A stretch of 22,197 nucleotides of DNA. Source: a virus. Made by a program: the position numbers and the translations under genes. The notes under the pieces were generated by a model. It did not search any database, was not told where the DNA came from, and saw only the letters and a program-made list of their open reading frames with translations. This document shows positions 7,318 to 15,079 of this stretch, piece by piece; the first letter of the stretch is position 1; each line of letters begins with the position of its first letter. The stretch is from positions 1 to 22,197 of IMG/VR virus record IMGVR_UViG_3300042373_000178; one strand, written 5' to 3'.

Positions 7318-7931
7318 GCGACGAAAAGCTAAACGCCAACTCAGCCCTCGACAAGGTGCTTGGGTATGTGGACAGCCCATTCAAGCTGTTCGCCATCCTG
7401 GTCATGGGCGTGGTCGCCTTTGCCGGGTACTTTCTTTGGCAAAACCAAGAGTTCATGTTTGATGCTTACAAGGAATCCAAGAAGCTGCCGGAGATCAACA
7501 CGGCCAGGGCAGATGACGCCAGTTCCATGCTGCTGAAAAAGACGGGGGCCACGGTGGTGGCGGTGTTTAAGGTCAACCCGCTGTTTAACAGCCGGGTGCT
7601 GTACCGGGCATACACTAAGGATGGCAGGGGCAAGGAAATTGAGGACATTGACGTTGGGCTGTTTTCCCAAAACACCGCCAACAATGCGGATGTGGTCAAG
7701 CTGATGACCAATGAGATTCCATGCTCAGAGTACCGCTATGCACAGTCTGAAGTGGGTTTGTGGTACTTGGACAAAGGCGTCACGTTTACTTGCCGGGTAA
7801 GTGTTCCACCTGACAGCCATCGCTTTGTTGGCCAGATCACAGTGGGATGGGCAGAGCCTCCGCAAAACCTTGACCAAGTTCGTTTCATGCTGGAGATTGC
7901 TTCAGCAATGCTTACCAAGAGAGGTAATTGA
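7314..7931 (+). CDS. Single-span membrane protein with periplasmic domain, lysis module
   Basis: The 205-residue protein has a short N-terminal region, one membrane span at about 24-43 (KLFAILVMGVVAFAGYFLW), then a soluble domain of about 160 residues. The soluble part contains VVAVFKVNP, an IPC segment with Cys137, and GVTFTCRVSVPP with Cys160, followed by GQITVGW. The two cysteines could pair in the periplasm. There is no lipobox, so it is not a typical outer-membrane spanin. It overlaps its upstream neighbour by ATGA and its downstream endolysin by one base, so it belongs to the lysis operon. Function is unknown. I recall similar unannotated proteins in other aquatic phages. Confidence 0.75.
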   Translation: MSDEKLNANSALDKVLGYVDSPFKLFAILVMGVVAFAGYFLWQNQEFMFDAYKESKKLPEINTARADDASSMLLKKTGATVVAVFKVNPLFNSRVLYRAYTKDGRGKEIEDIDVGLFSQNTANNADVVKLMTNEIPCSEYRYAQSEVGLWYLDKGVTFTCRVSVPPDSHRFVGQITVGWAEPPQNLDQVRFMLEIASAMLTKRGN

Positions 7932-8446
7932 TGGCACAGTTTGAACCTGCTTTTGAACTCATGATGGCCGACGAGGGCGGCTATGTCCTCCACGAAGTTC
8001 CCGGCGACACGGGCGGCATGACCTACGCAGGCATCGCACGCAACAAGAACCCGCAGTGGCCCGGTTGGGCGCTGGTGGACAAGAAAGAGTTTGGCGGCTC
8101 TTTGACCCCCATGGTGCGGGAGTTCTACCGTGTCGAGTTCTGGGACAAGATGCGCGGCAACGAGATCAACAACCAGGATGTTGCCAACACGATCTTCAAC
8201 TTTGGCGTCAACGCTGGCATGGGCATGGCTGTCAAGCTGGCGCAGCTTGTCGTTGGGGCTACCCCTGACGGTGGAGTCGGCGCAAAGACGGTCGAGAAGC
8301 TGAACCAGATACCTGACGGCCAGCGGTTCAAGGAGCAGTACGCCTTGGCTAAGATCGCCCGGTATGTGGAGATTTGCAACAAGAACCCCGTGCAGGTCAA
8401 GTTCCTCAAGGGCTGGCTGAACCGCACACTGAAAGGTCTGAAATGA
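7931..8446 (+). CDS. Endolysin, glycoside hydrolase 108-type N-acetylmuramidase
   Basis: The protein matches the GH108 lysozyme-like family. The motif E15-G16-G17-Y18 near the N-terminus carries the catalytic glutamate, PGDTGGMTYAGI follows, and a C-terminal part has VANTIFNFGVNAG. The enzyme cleaves the glycan backbone of peptidoglycan. There is no signal peptide, so it needs a holin, which is the next gene. I chose ATG 7931 (171 residues) because GAGAGG lies six bases upstream. An in-frame TTG at 7928 is three bases earlier. The stop of the upstream gene overlaps this ATG by one base, and the holin start overlaps this stop as ATGA. Confidence 0.9.
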   Translation: MAQFEPAFELMMADEGGYVLHEVPGDTGGMTYAGIARNKNPQWPGWALVDKKEFGGSLTPMVREFYRVEFWDKMRGNEINNQDVANTIFNFGVNAGMGMAVKLAQLVVGATPDGGVGAKTVEKLNQIPDGQRFKEQYALAKIARYVEICNKNPVQVKFLKGWLNRTLKGLK

Positions 8447-8880
8447 GCTTACTTGGCGTGGGATCAATTATTGAGGCGGTCGGCAAGGTTGCCGGGGATT
8501 TAATCACCACCGACAAGGAACGGCTGGAGATGGAGGTCGAGCAGCGCAAGCTGGACCTTGAGGAAAAGCGCATCGACCAGGCCACCGACTTGGCCCAGAT
8601 CGAGGTCAACAAAATCGAGGCGGGAAGTTCCAGCGTGTTTGTTTCTGGCTGGCGGCCTGCCATCGGCTGGATCGGTGTTGCGGCCATGGGCTATCAGTTC
8701 TTGGCCTACCCGTTATTTCAGTGGGGCTGGAAGTGGGCGCAGGCCACCAACTGGATTCCAGCAGGCTTGGAGCCACCCCCGGTGCTAGACGCCGACCAGC
8801 TTTGGGTCATCTTGTCAGGCATTCTGGGGATTGCTGGCATGAGAAGTTTTGAGAAGACCAAAGGCGTGGCCACCAAGTAA
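8443..8880 (+). CDS. Holin, 3TM type (GTA_holin_3TM-like)
   Basis: This 145-residue protein starts in an ATGA overlap with the endolysin. A cytoplasmic amphipathic and charged coiled-coil part (about 22-60) precedes SGWRPAIGWIGVAAMGYQFL, a second hydrophobic stretch near LAYPLFQW, and a final span with WVILSGILGIAGMRSFEKTKG. This order, and especially the WRPxIGW and GMRSFEK motifs, is typical of the 3TM holin family of gene transfer agents and phages. Holins oligomerise in the inner membrane and release the endolysin. A longer frame opening at 8374 would run far into the endolysin gene and is not needed. Confidence 0.88.
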   Translation: MSLLGVGSIIEAVGKVAGDLITTDKERLEMEVEQRKLDLEEKRIDQATDLAQIEVNKIEAGSSSVFVSGWRPAIGWIGVAAMGYQFLAYPLFQWGWKWAQATNWIPAGLEPPPVLDADQLWVILSGILGIAGMRSFEKTKGVATK

Positions 8881-8898
8881 AGCTGGAATAATGCACCC

Positions 8899-9555
8899 AT
8901 GGCCAACGTCAAACAGCAATTAGAAACGCCCTTTGTACCAAGTCTGGGTTTCCCCCCGGACGGGTACGAGCGCAGGCACTTTAATGAGAATTACGGTGCG
9001 CTCAACAATTTCTTTTTCAAGCTGGTCTTTAGCCTTGGATCGCTGTTCGGCCCAAGGGGTGGCAAGTTCTTGAACAACCCATATGGTGCTTTTCAAGACT
9101 CCACAAATCAAACTGCTGCCAGCACCACTGTTGCATATCCTGTCACATTCAACACCACAGACTTCACAAACGGCGTCACCATGGTCAGCGGCAGTCGCAT
9201 GACGGTGGCAGTTGATGGCCTGTGGAACATCCAGTTTTCCATTCAATTCAAAAACACCACCAACGATGGGCAAGATGTGGATATTTGGTTCCGTAAGAAT
9301 GGGACCAACGTGCCAGCATCTAACAGCAGATTTCATCCGCCAGCCCGAAAGGGTTCTGGTAATCCAAGTCACATCATTGCCGCCTTAAATTTCTTCATTA
9401 ACCTTGGGGCTGGCGACTACGTTGAGATAATGTGGCGCACAGAAAACACAGGCGTTTCCATTGAGGCTTTTGGCACAAGCACCAGCCCAACAAGACCAGC
9501 CGTACCATCCGCTATTGCGACAATGGCGTTTGTCTCCAATTTACCAACGGTGTGA
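8899..9555 (+). CDS. Jelly-roll-like structural protein, possible fibre or receptor-binding domain
   Basis: The 218-residue protein begins with a proline-rich segment (ETPFVPSLGFPPDGY) and a helix, then has a beta-rich domain from about residue 64 on. Strands such as VTFNTTDFTNGV, GLWNIQFSIQF and VDIWFRKNG, followed by GDYVEIMWRTEN, resemble C1q/TNF-like jelly-roll modules used in phage fibres. The N-terminal part could dock it on the tail. It stands apart from the other fibre genes, directly before the nozzle-like gene, so it may be a second appendage. Function is inferred from fold impression only. Confidence 0.65.
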   Translation: MANVKQQLETPFVPSLGFPPDGYERRHFNENYGALNNFFFKLVFSLGSLFGPRGGKFLNNPYGAFQDSTNQTAASTTVAYPVTFNTTDFTNGVTMVSGSRMTVAVDGLWNIQFSIQFKNTTNDGQDVDIWFRKNGTNVPASNSRFHPPARKGSGNPSHIIAALNFFINLGAGDYVEIMWRTENTGVSIEAFGTSTSPTRPAVPSAIATMAFVSNLPTV

Positions 9556-9557
9556 CC

Positions 9558-11036
9558 ATGTACATTCCAATCAAACTGCCACCAGGTGTTTACAAGAACG
9601 GCACAACCTACCAGTCTGCTGGCCGCTGGAACAATGCCAACCTTGTACGCTGGTACGAGAACACGCTGCGGCCTATCAACGGGTGGCGCAAGCGGTCTGA
9701 AAGCCAGATGACAGGATTGTGCCGAGGCATCATCACATGGCGTGCCAACGGCGGTGATCGCTGGATTTCGGCTGGCACTCACTCCAAGCTGTATGCCATG
9801 AACGAGTTGGGCGTTTTGAAAGACATTACCCCCACTGGCTTTTCTACTGGATTTGCAAGTTCCACCACATTGGTGGGCTATGGCACAAACGTCTATGGGG
9901 CTTATGCGTATGGCGTGGCGCGACCTGATACGGGTCAACCAACCGCAGCGACCACATGGTCCATGGATACATGGGGCGAGTACCTGGTGGCCTGCTCCAG
10001 CTATGACGGCAAACTGTACGAGTGGCAGCTTGGGTTTTCCACACCAACGCTGGCAGCCGCCATTGCCAACGCGCCAACAGGCAACAAGGCTGTGCTGGTC
10101 ACGCAAGAGCGCATCATCTTTGCTCTGGGCGCTGGTGGCAACCCTCGCAAGGTGCAGTGGTGCGACCAAGAGAACAACACGTTATGGACACCCAACACTG
10201 ACAACTTGGCGGGTGACTATGACCTGGCCACACCCGGTTCATTGATTGCTGGCAAGCGAGTCAAAGGCGTCAACCTGCTGTTTACAGATGTCGATGTCCA
10301 CACGGCTCAGTATGTGGGTGCGCCATTCGTTTACGGCTTTGAGAAGGCTGGCTCTGGCTGCGGCTTGATTTCTGCTCAGGCTGTGGCCGCCATTGACACT
10401 GCTGCCATTTGGATGAGCAAATCAGGCTTTTGGATTTATGACGGTTACGTCAAGCCGCTGCCCAGTGATGTGTCTGACTACGTGTTTGACAACATTAACA
10501 TCGCGCAGTTGTCAAAGGTCTATGCGGTCCATGTCAGCAAGTTTGGCGAAATCTGGTGGTACTACCCAAGCAGCGAAAGCAACGAAAACGACAGCTATGT
10601 CACGTTTAACTATCGTGAAAACCACTGGAACATTGGCACGTTGTCGCGCACAGCGGGTGTCGATTCTGGCGTGTTCACTTACCCCTTGATGGTGTCCAGT
10701 GACGGTTACATCTACGAGCATGAAGTTGGTTTCGCCTATGACGGTGCGGCAGTTTTTGCCGAGTCTGGACCCGTGCAAATTGGCAACGGCGACCAGGTGA
10801 TGAGCGTGCTGGGGGTAATTCCAGACGAGCAAACGCTGGGTGAGGCTGTGGTGTCATTTACTGCCCGTATGTACCCAACAGGGGCTGAATCCTCATATGG
10901 GCCTTATTCGGCATCCAACCCGACCAGCGTGCGCTTTTCGGGCAGGCAGGTCAACATGAAGGTGACAGGCAACACTTTGGCCGATTGGCGAGTTGGCGTG
11001 ATGCGGCTTGACGCTGTGGCCTCTGGCAAGAGATGA
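9558..11036 (+). CDS. Tail nozzle-like protein with beta-propeller character
   Basis: This protein (about 492 residues) starts with YIPIKLPPGVYKNGTTYQSAGRWNNANLVRW, an arrangement common in short-tailed phage proteins that resemble the P22 gp10 or SU10 nozzle group. It continues with repeated blade-like segments, for example KAVLVTQERIIFALG, LLFTDVDVHTAQYVG, FGEIWWYYPSSES and YIYEHEVG. Such proteins form the lower tail tube of podoviruses and keep DNA in the head. The start is ATG 9558. A GTG at 9552, forming GTGA with the upstream stop, is an alternative two residues longer. The downstream gene overlaps by ATGA. The name is inferred from pattern and gene order. Confidence 0.7.
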   Translation: MYIPIKLPPGVYKNGTTYQSAGRWNNANLVRWYENTLRPINGWRKRSESQMTGLCRGIITWRANGGDRWISAGTHSKLYAMNELGVLKDITPTGFSTGFASSTTLVGYGTNVYGAYAYGVARPDTGQPTAATTWSMDTWGEYLVACSSYDGKLYEWQLGFSTPTLAAAIANAPTGNKAVLVTQERIIFALGAGGNPRKVQWCDQENNTLWTPNTDNLAGDYDLATPGSLIAGKRVKGVNLLFTDVDVHTAQYVGAPFVYGFEKAGSGCGLISAQAVAAIDTAAIWMSKSGFWIYDGYVKPLPSDVSDYVFDNINIAQLSKVYAVHVSKFGEIWWYYPSSESNENDSYVTFNYRENHWNIGTLSRTAGVDSGVFTYPLMVSSDGYIYEHEVGFAYDGAAVFAESGPVQIGNGDQVMSVLGVIPDEQTLGEAVVSFTARMYPTGAESSYGPYSASNPTSVRFSGRQVNMKVTGNTLADWRVGVMRLDAVASGKR

Positions 11037-11401
11037 GCGACCTTGAGCATTTGGAGAGACTGCGCCACCATGTGGAGGCCGCATTAGAATACTCTGGAGG
11101 CACACACCATTTTGTTGATGTCGTCGAAATGGTCAAGCAGAACAAGTTGCAGGTATGGCCTGCGGTGGATTCTGTGGTGCTAACTGAGATCATTGTCTAT
11201 CCCAGGCTGAAGAATTTGCATTACTTCTTGGCTGGTGGCGACCTAGATGAACTCTCACGGATGCGACCGATGATCGAATCCTGGGGCAAGTCATTGGGCT
11301 GCACCAGGGTGTCATTGGCAGGCCGAAGGGGCTGGGCCAAGACATTTTTAAAAGATGAAGGATACAGTCCACAGTGGACTGTATTGGCAAAGACACTTTA
11401 G
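11033..11401 (+). CDS. Small GNAT-like phage protein
   Basis: The 122-residue protein has a helix with conserved SGGTHHFVDV, strands around LTEIIVYPRLKNLHYFLAGG, and a C-terminal pattern CTRVSLAGRRGWAKTFLKDEGY. The last part resembles the end of GNAT acetyltransferases, where a strand is followed by a helix and a Gly-Tyr/Phe turn. The protein is shorter than a full GNAT domain and the acetyl-CoA pyrophosphate loop is not evident. Similar small proteins sit among structural genes of several aquatic podoviruses in my memory, unassigned. It shares ATGA with the nozzle-like gene and precedes the internal virion block. Confidence 0.65.
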   Translation: MSDLEHLERLRHHVEAALEYSGGTHHFVDVVEMVKQNKLQVWPAVDSVVLTEIIVYPRLKNLHYFLAGGDLDELSRMRPMIESWGKSLGCTRVSLAGRRGWAKTFLKDEGYSPQWTVLAKTL

Positions 11402-11410
11402 GGGTAAATC

Positions 11411-12652
11411 ATGGCAATTGCACTTCCAACAGGCTGGACAGGCTACACGCCGCAGCAAAAGATTTCTTGGTTCAACGCCAACAGGATCACGCCTGCTCAG
11501 TTGCTGGGTGAAGGTGTGCCAGCGTCTGACATCAACTACATGCTGCAAAACGGCTACAACGCTGGCGGCCAAGCCGCTGGCTCAAGTGTTGGATTGACGC
11601 TACCCCAAGGCTGGCAAAACTACACGCCAGACCAGAAAATTTTTTGGTTCAATGCAAACAAAGTCACCAGCACTGATTTATTGAATTTGGGCGTGCCAGC
11701 GGGTGACATTGATTGGATGAGAACGCAAGGCTACACCGGAACAGGGCTTACCCCAGCACAAATTGCCAACACGCCAGGTATGGGTGTCGGTGGAATTGGT
11801 GTTACTGGAGTAGTGCCCCCTGGTGCAGTCAACACTGGCACAACCACTGGCAGACCCCCTGCAACCTCTTTGCCAGGCTACACGCTGCCAGAAGGCTGGA
11901 CAGGCTTCACGCCCGAGCAAAAGATTTCTTGGTTTAACGCCAACAATATAGTGCCAAGCCAATTAACTGCTGCTGGTGTTCCAGCAGAGGACGTTAATTG
12001 GATGATGAACAACGGCTACACAGCAGGCCGCCGACCATTTGCCAACGCCACACAAGGATTTGAGCAAAATTTTCAGAATTACAGATCAATCCCTATTGGT
12101 GCGCAGTACAACCCCAACGTCACTGCCTTTGGTGAATCGCCTTACAGCCAAATTCAGACGCAGACGCGGCCACTTGGCAACCCTTACGCCAACTTTCAAT
12201 CTGGTCAGGTCATGGGTGGATATGACCCCGGCATTTATGCCCGAGATGTACGAACTGCTGCTGCTGCTGATGCAGCGGCGGCGGCGGCGGCGGCTGCGGC
12301 TGCGGCTGCGGCCAATGCATCAGGAACAAATGCTGGTGGTGCTGGTGGCATTGGCAACGATGGTGGGGTTGGTAGCGATGGCAATGCTGTTGGTGAAACT
12401 GGCGTATCTGCTACGGGCGAAGCGAATGCTGGTGGCCCTGGAAGTGGCGGTGGCGCAGACAACTATATGGGCGGCCTAATCACCAAGGTTTTTGGCACTG
12501 ACCCCTCTGGCCCTGATGAGGGGCAAATCAACATTCAGCGTGGCGAATACGTTGTCAAAAAATCATCGGTCAAAAAGTATGGCAAGGGTTTGCTGGACAT
12601 GATCAATGATGGCAAGATTCCAGCCAAAAAAATGAAATCCCTTTTGGGTTAA
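11411..12652 (+). CDS. Three-repeat virion-type protein with polyalanine stretch
   Basis: The 413-residue protein has three copies of a 45-residue module at about 5-49, 64-108 and 159-203. Each has a LPxGW opening, YTPxQK or FTPEQK, xWFNAN, a GVP turn and a final NGY or QGY. Linkers are Gly/Thr/Pro-rich. An Ala tract (281-300 region) and a long Gly/Asn/Ala linker follow, and the C-terminus reads GEYVVKKSSVKKYGKGLLDMIN. I associate that pattern with the C-termini of phage virion proteins. It precedes the large ejection-type proteins and is probably a late structural protein. No enzyme motif was found. AGGGGT upstream gives a fair ribosome site. Confidence 0.75.
   Translation: MAIALPTGWTGYTPQQKISWFNANRITPAQLLGEGVPASDINYMLQNGYNAGGQAAGSSVGLTLPQGWQNYTPDQKIFWFNANKVTSTDLLNLGVPAGDIDWMRTQGYTGTGLTPAQIANTPGMGVGGIGVTGVVPPGAVNTGTTTGRPPATSLPGYTLPEGWTGFTPEQKISWFNANNIVPSQLTAAGVPAEDVNWMMNNGYTAGRRPFANATQGFEQNFQNYRSIPIGAQYNPNVTAFGESPYSQIQTQTRPLGNPYANFQSGQVMGGYDPGIYARDVRTAAAADAAAAAAAAAAAAAANASGTNAGGAGGIGNDGGVGSDGNAVGETGVSATGEANAGGPGSGGGADNYMGGLITKVFGTDPSGPDEGQINIQRGEYVVKKSSVKKYGKGLLDMINDGKIPAKKMKSLLG
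11423..12019 (+). repeat. Three 135-base coding repeats
   Basis: Units at about 11423-11557, 11600-11734 and 11885-12019 encode the 45-residue module. Units 1 and 3 are closest at the DNA level in the AAGATTTCTTGGTT core, and unit 2 is more diverged. Spacers differ in length (42 and 150 bases), so this is not a CRISPR array. Confidence 0.85.
12257..12313 (+). repeat. GCN trinucleotide tract encoding polyalanine
   Basis: Nineteen codons in frame: four GCT, one GAT, one GCA, six GCG, three GCT-GCG pairs and a GCC. All but the GAT encode alanine. Such a tract is prone to length change by slippage. Confidence 0.9.
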
Positions 12653-12661
12653 GGAGCAGAT

Positions 12662-13603
12662 ATGTCAAAAGGCGGCGCACCAGATGTTACGACCAATGCG
12701 GTCGATCCAGATATCAAAAGAGCATTTCTTTCAAACTTCCAAAACGCTCAAGGGGTGGCCAGTGCGCTGCCCGTCCAACAGTTTGCTGGCCTTAACCCAA
12801 CTTATCAGGCGGGTGAAGAGGCTTTGGTCAACACTGGCTTGGCTGGCCCAGGCATCACTGGCACTGACCTTGCAGCCCAAATGGCTGCGTATGGCGGTGT
12901 GTACCAGCCAGCCATGCAGACTGCTGGCCAAGCCAACCTCGGCATGACCGGGCCGGGGTCCATTGTTTCTTACATGAACCCATACACCAGCCAAGTGCGC
13001 CAAAACGCATTGGCTGACCTGGAGTCCTCGCGCCAGATGGCAATCCAAAACACGGGTGAGCGTGCAATGCAGGCCAAGGCTTTTGGCGGCTCACGCCAAG
13101 GTGTGGCCGAGGGCATCACCAACCTGGGCTTTGCCAAGCAGGCTGGCACGCTGGGCACACAACTGAACGAGAACGCATTTAATCAGGCCGTGCAATTGCA
13201 GGCTGCTGACTTGGCACGCACACAGCAAGCTGCGGCGGCCAACCAGGCTGCTGGCCTGTCTGGTGCTGAGTTGCGCCTGCGTGGTGCAGGTCAGCTTGGC
13301 AGCTTGGCCGCACAGCAGCAGGCTTTGCGCCTTGGCGGTGCGCAGGCTGTTATGGGCGCTGGTGGTGCGCGTCAGGCTATGGACCAGCAGCAGATGGACG
13401 CCATCCGCAACATTGGCTTGCAGCGCCTTGGCATTGTGCAGTCTTCATTGGGTGCAACACCAGCCAACCTTGGCGGCACTGTATCCACACCAACTTACAG
13501 CAACCCGGCATCTGGTGCATTGGGCGGTGCTTTGGCTGGTGGCCAAATGTTTGGCCCATATGGCGCAGTTGCTGGCGGCATTCTTGGCTTGCTTGGTAGT
13601 TAA
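12662..13603 (+). CDS. Putative internal virion / DNA ejection protein with glycine-zipper end
   Basis: This 313-residue Ala/Gln/Gly-rich protein contains YMNPYTSQVRQNALADLE (about 101-118) followed by QAKAFGGSRQGVAEG. This couple is common in phage virion proteins that accompany DNA ejection proteins. The middle is a long helical Gln/Ala region with no enzymatic motif. The last 35 residues (GGALAGGQMFGPYGAVAGGILGLLG) form a glycine-zipper-like hydrophobic end that could insert into a membrane. The start has AAGGAG upstream. It is the first of four large proteins in a row, which fits a short-tailed phage ejectosome. The role is inferred from composition and place. Confidence 0.72.
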   Translation: MSKGGAPDVTTNAVDPDIKRAFLSNFQNAQGVASALPVQQFAGLNPTYQAGEEALVNTGLAGPGITGTDLAAQMAAYGGVYQPAMQTAGQANLGMTGPGSIVSYMNPYTSQVRQNALADLESSRQMAIQNTGERAMQAKAFGGSRQGVAEGITNLGFAKQAGTLGTQLNENAFNQAVQLQAADLARTQQAAAANQAAGLSGAELRLRGAGQLGSLAAQQQALRLGGAQAVMGAGGARQAMDQQQMDAIRNIGLQRLGIVQSSLGATPANLGGTVSTPTYSNPASGALGGALAGGQMFGPYGAVAGGILGLLGS

Positions 13604-13612
13604 GGGGGCACT

Positions 13613-15073
13613 ATGGCTGAATTTGACTTCATGAATATGTTTGCTCCTCGGGGCACACCGACAGGGCTTGATGCGCTGTTCAATGATGACCAGCGCCGAC
13701 TGATGAGCAGAAACGCCAACTTGTCGGCTGCTGCTGCGCTGCTGCAAGCTGGTGGCCCCAGCCGCCAGCGTGTTGGCCTTGGCCAAGCCCTTGGCGCTGC
13801 TTTGCAGGCTGGTCAGCAGGGTTACAGCCAAGCCCGTGCTGGATCGCTGCAAGACCTGATGCTGGGTGAGAAGCTGAAGGAGGCCGAGCAGGCCCGTGCA
13901 TTACAGAAGCAAGTTTCTGGTGCATTGATCACTACACCATCGGTGCTGTCGCCAACGCAGCAGGCTTTGGCCGCACCCGGTCAGCTTGGCCCGACTAATG
14001 CGCGTGCAGACATGATGGACTCTATGGCAGAGATGACGCCCAACCAGATTAAAGCCACCCAATACCAAAACGCTGCCGACATCTTGGCGGCTGCTGGCCG
14101 TGTGAGTGATGCTGAAAAGTATCAGGCCATGGCCGAGAAGCTGAACCCTCGGGACGAAGTGACAGGCCAGCCTTTTGAGGTCACTGATGCATCTGGCAAC
14201 CCATTGCTGGTGCAACAGATGAAGTCTGGCAAGCTGCAAACATTGCAGGGCTTTGGCCCTAAGCGTGAAGTGGTGTTGCAGAACTTGGGTGGCCGCACAG
14301 TTGCTGTGAACAAGGCTGGCCTCAAGGGCGGTGAGTCATTTGAGATGACCATGACACCTGGCGAGACTGCTTCCAACATCATTGCGCAAGGTAACTTGGC
14401 TGTGTCGCAAGGCCAGCTTGGTGTGTCTCAGGGCCAGCTTGGCGTGGCCAGAGGAGGCTTGGCTTTGCGTGGAAGAGAGTTTGACCGTGGTGCTTTTGAC
14501 CGTGTTGAAACTGCTGATGGCTTGATGTATGTGCCCAAGACCCCAGGCGGCGCGGCCATCCCATTGACTGGCCCCGGTGGTCAACCATTGCGCGGCACAG
14601 GCAGCGCCCCAACTGAAGGTCAATCCAACGCTGCTGGCTTTGCCCAGCGTATGGAGTTGGCGCAAAGCATCATTGGTGGCCTGCCTGCCAACTCGCAACC
14701 AGGTGCTGGCACGCGCATGGCCGAGGCCGTGCCATTTGTTGGCGGTGCTTTGGCACGTTCAGGCCAAAGCCCAGCCACTCAGCAATACGACCAAGCGGCG
14801 CAAGATTGGATTCGTGCCAAGCTGCGCAAAGAATCTGGTGCGGCCATTGGCGCGGATGAGATGAAGCAAGAATATGCAACCTATTTCCCCATGGTCAATG
14901 ATACGGCAGAGAAAATTGCACAGAAAGCTGAAGCACGGCGCGTGGTCACCATAGGCATGGGCAAGTCTGCCGGCAAAGCATACGAGCCATATGTGCCACC
15001 ACCCCCACCACCTGCCGCTGTAACATCCAATAAAAAAATGGTTTGGGATGGCACGAAGTTTGTTTTTCAATGA
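13613..15073 (+). CDS. Putative internal virion protein, ejectosome-type
   Basis: The 486-residue protein has a helical Ala/Gln/Leu-rich N-terminal third, a beta-rich centre with PFEVTDASGNPLLVQ, and 7-residue repeats (LAVSQGQ, LGVSQGQ, LGVARGG) near 262-282. The C-terminal domain has DWIRAKLRKESGAAI, YFPMVNDT and QKAEARR. That last block is a recurrent motif in phage proteins of the DNA transfer group. The tail ends with a Pro6 stretch and WDGTKFVFQ. AAGGGGG lies upstream of the start. No membrane span is obvious. The function is inferred from gene order and the recurring block. Confidence 0.72.
   Translation: MAEFDFMNMFAPRGTPTGLDALFNDDQRRLMSRNANLSAAAALLQAGGPSRQRVGLGQALGAALQAGQQGYSQARAGSLQDLMLGEKLKEAEQARALQKQVSGALITTPSVLSPTQQALAAPGQLGPTNARADMMDSMAEMTPNQIKATQYQNAADILAAAGRVSDAEKYQAMAEKLNPRDEVTGQPFEVTDASGNPLLVQQMKSGKLQTLQGFGPKREVVLQNLGGRTVAVNKAGLKGGESFEMTMTPGETASNIIAQGNLAVSQGQLGVSQGQLGVARGGLALRGREFDRGAFDRVETADGLMYVPKTPGGAAIPLTGPGGQPLRGTGSAPTEGQSNAAGFAQRMELAQSIIGGLPANSQPGAGTRMAEAVPFVGGALARSGQSPATQQYDQAAQDWIRAKLRKESGAAIGADEMKQEYATYFPMVNDTAEKIAQKAEARRVVTIGMGKSAGKAYEPYVPPPPPPAAVTSNKKMVWDGTKFVFQ
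14396..14458 (+). repeat. Three 21-base tandem coding repeats
   Basis: Three in-frame 21-base units encode LAVSQGQ, LGVSQGQ and LGVARGG, with a decayed fourth after them. The core GGCCAGCTTGG is shared between the unit joints. Confidence 0.75.
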
Positions 15074-15079
15074 GGCCGT

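Noticed and set aside
7736-8467. Minus-strand frame of 243 codons opposite endolysin
   Set aside because: The plus strand carries a clear GH108 enzyme with coupled neighbours; the antisense product has no family features.
11423-12019. Possible CRISPR-like array
   Set aside because: The repeats are long, in-frame protein repeats with unequal spacers and third-position changes.
12235-12462. Minus-strand proline/alanine-rich frame
   Set aside because: It is the antisense of the GCN tract and the Gly/Ala linker, and its low complexity follows from that.
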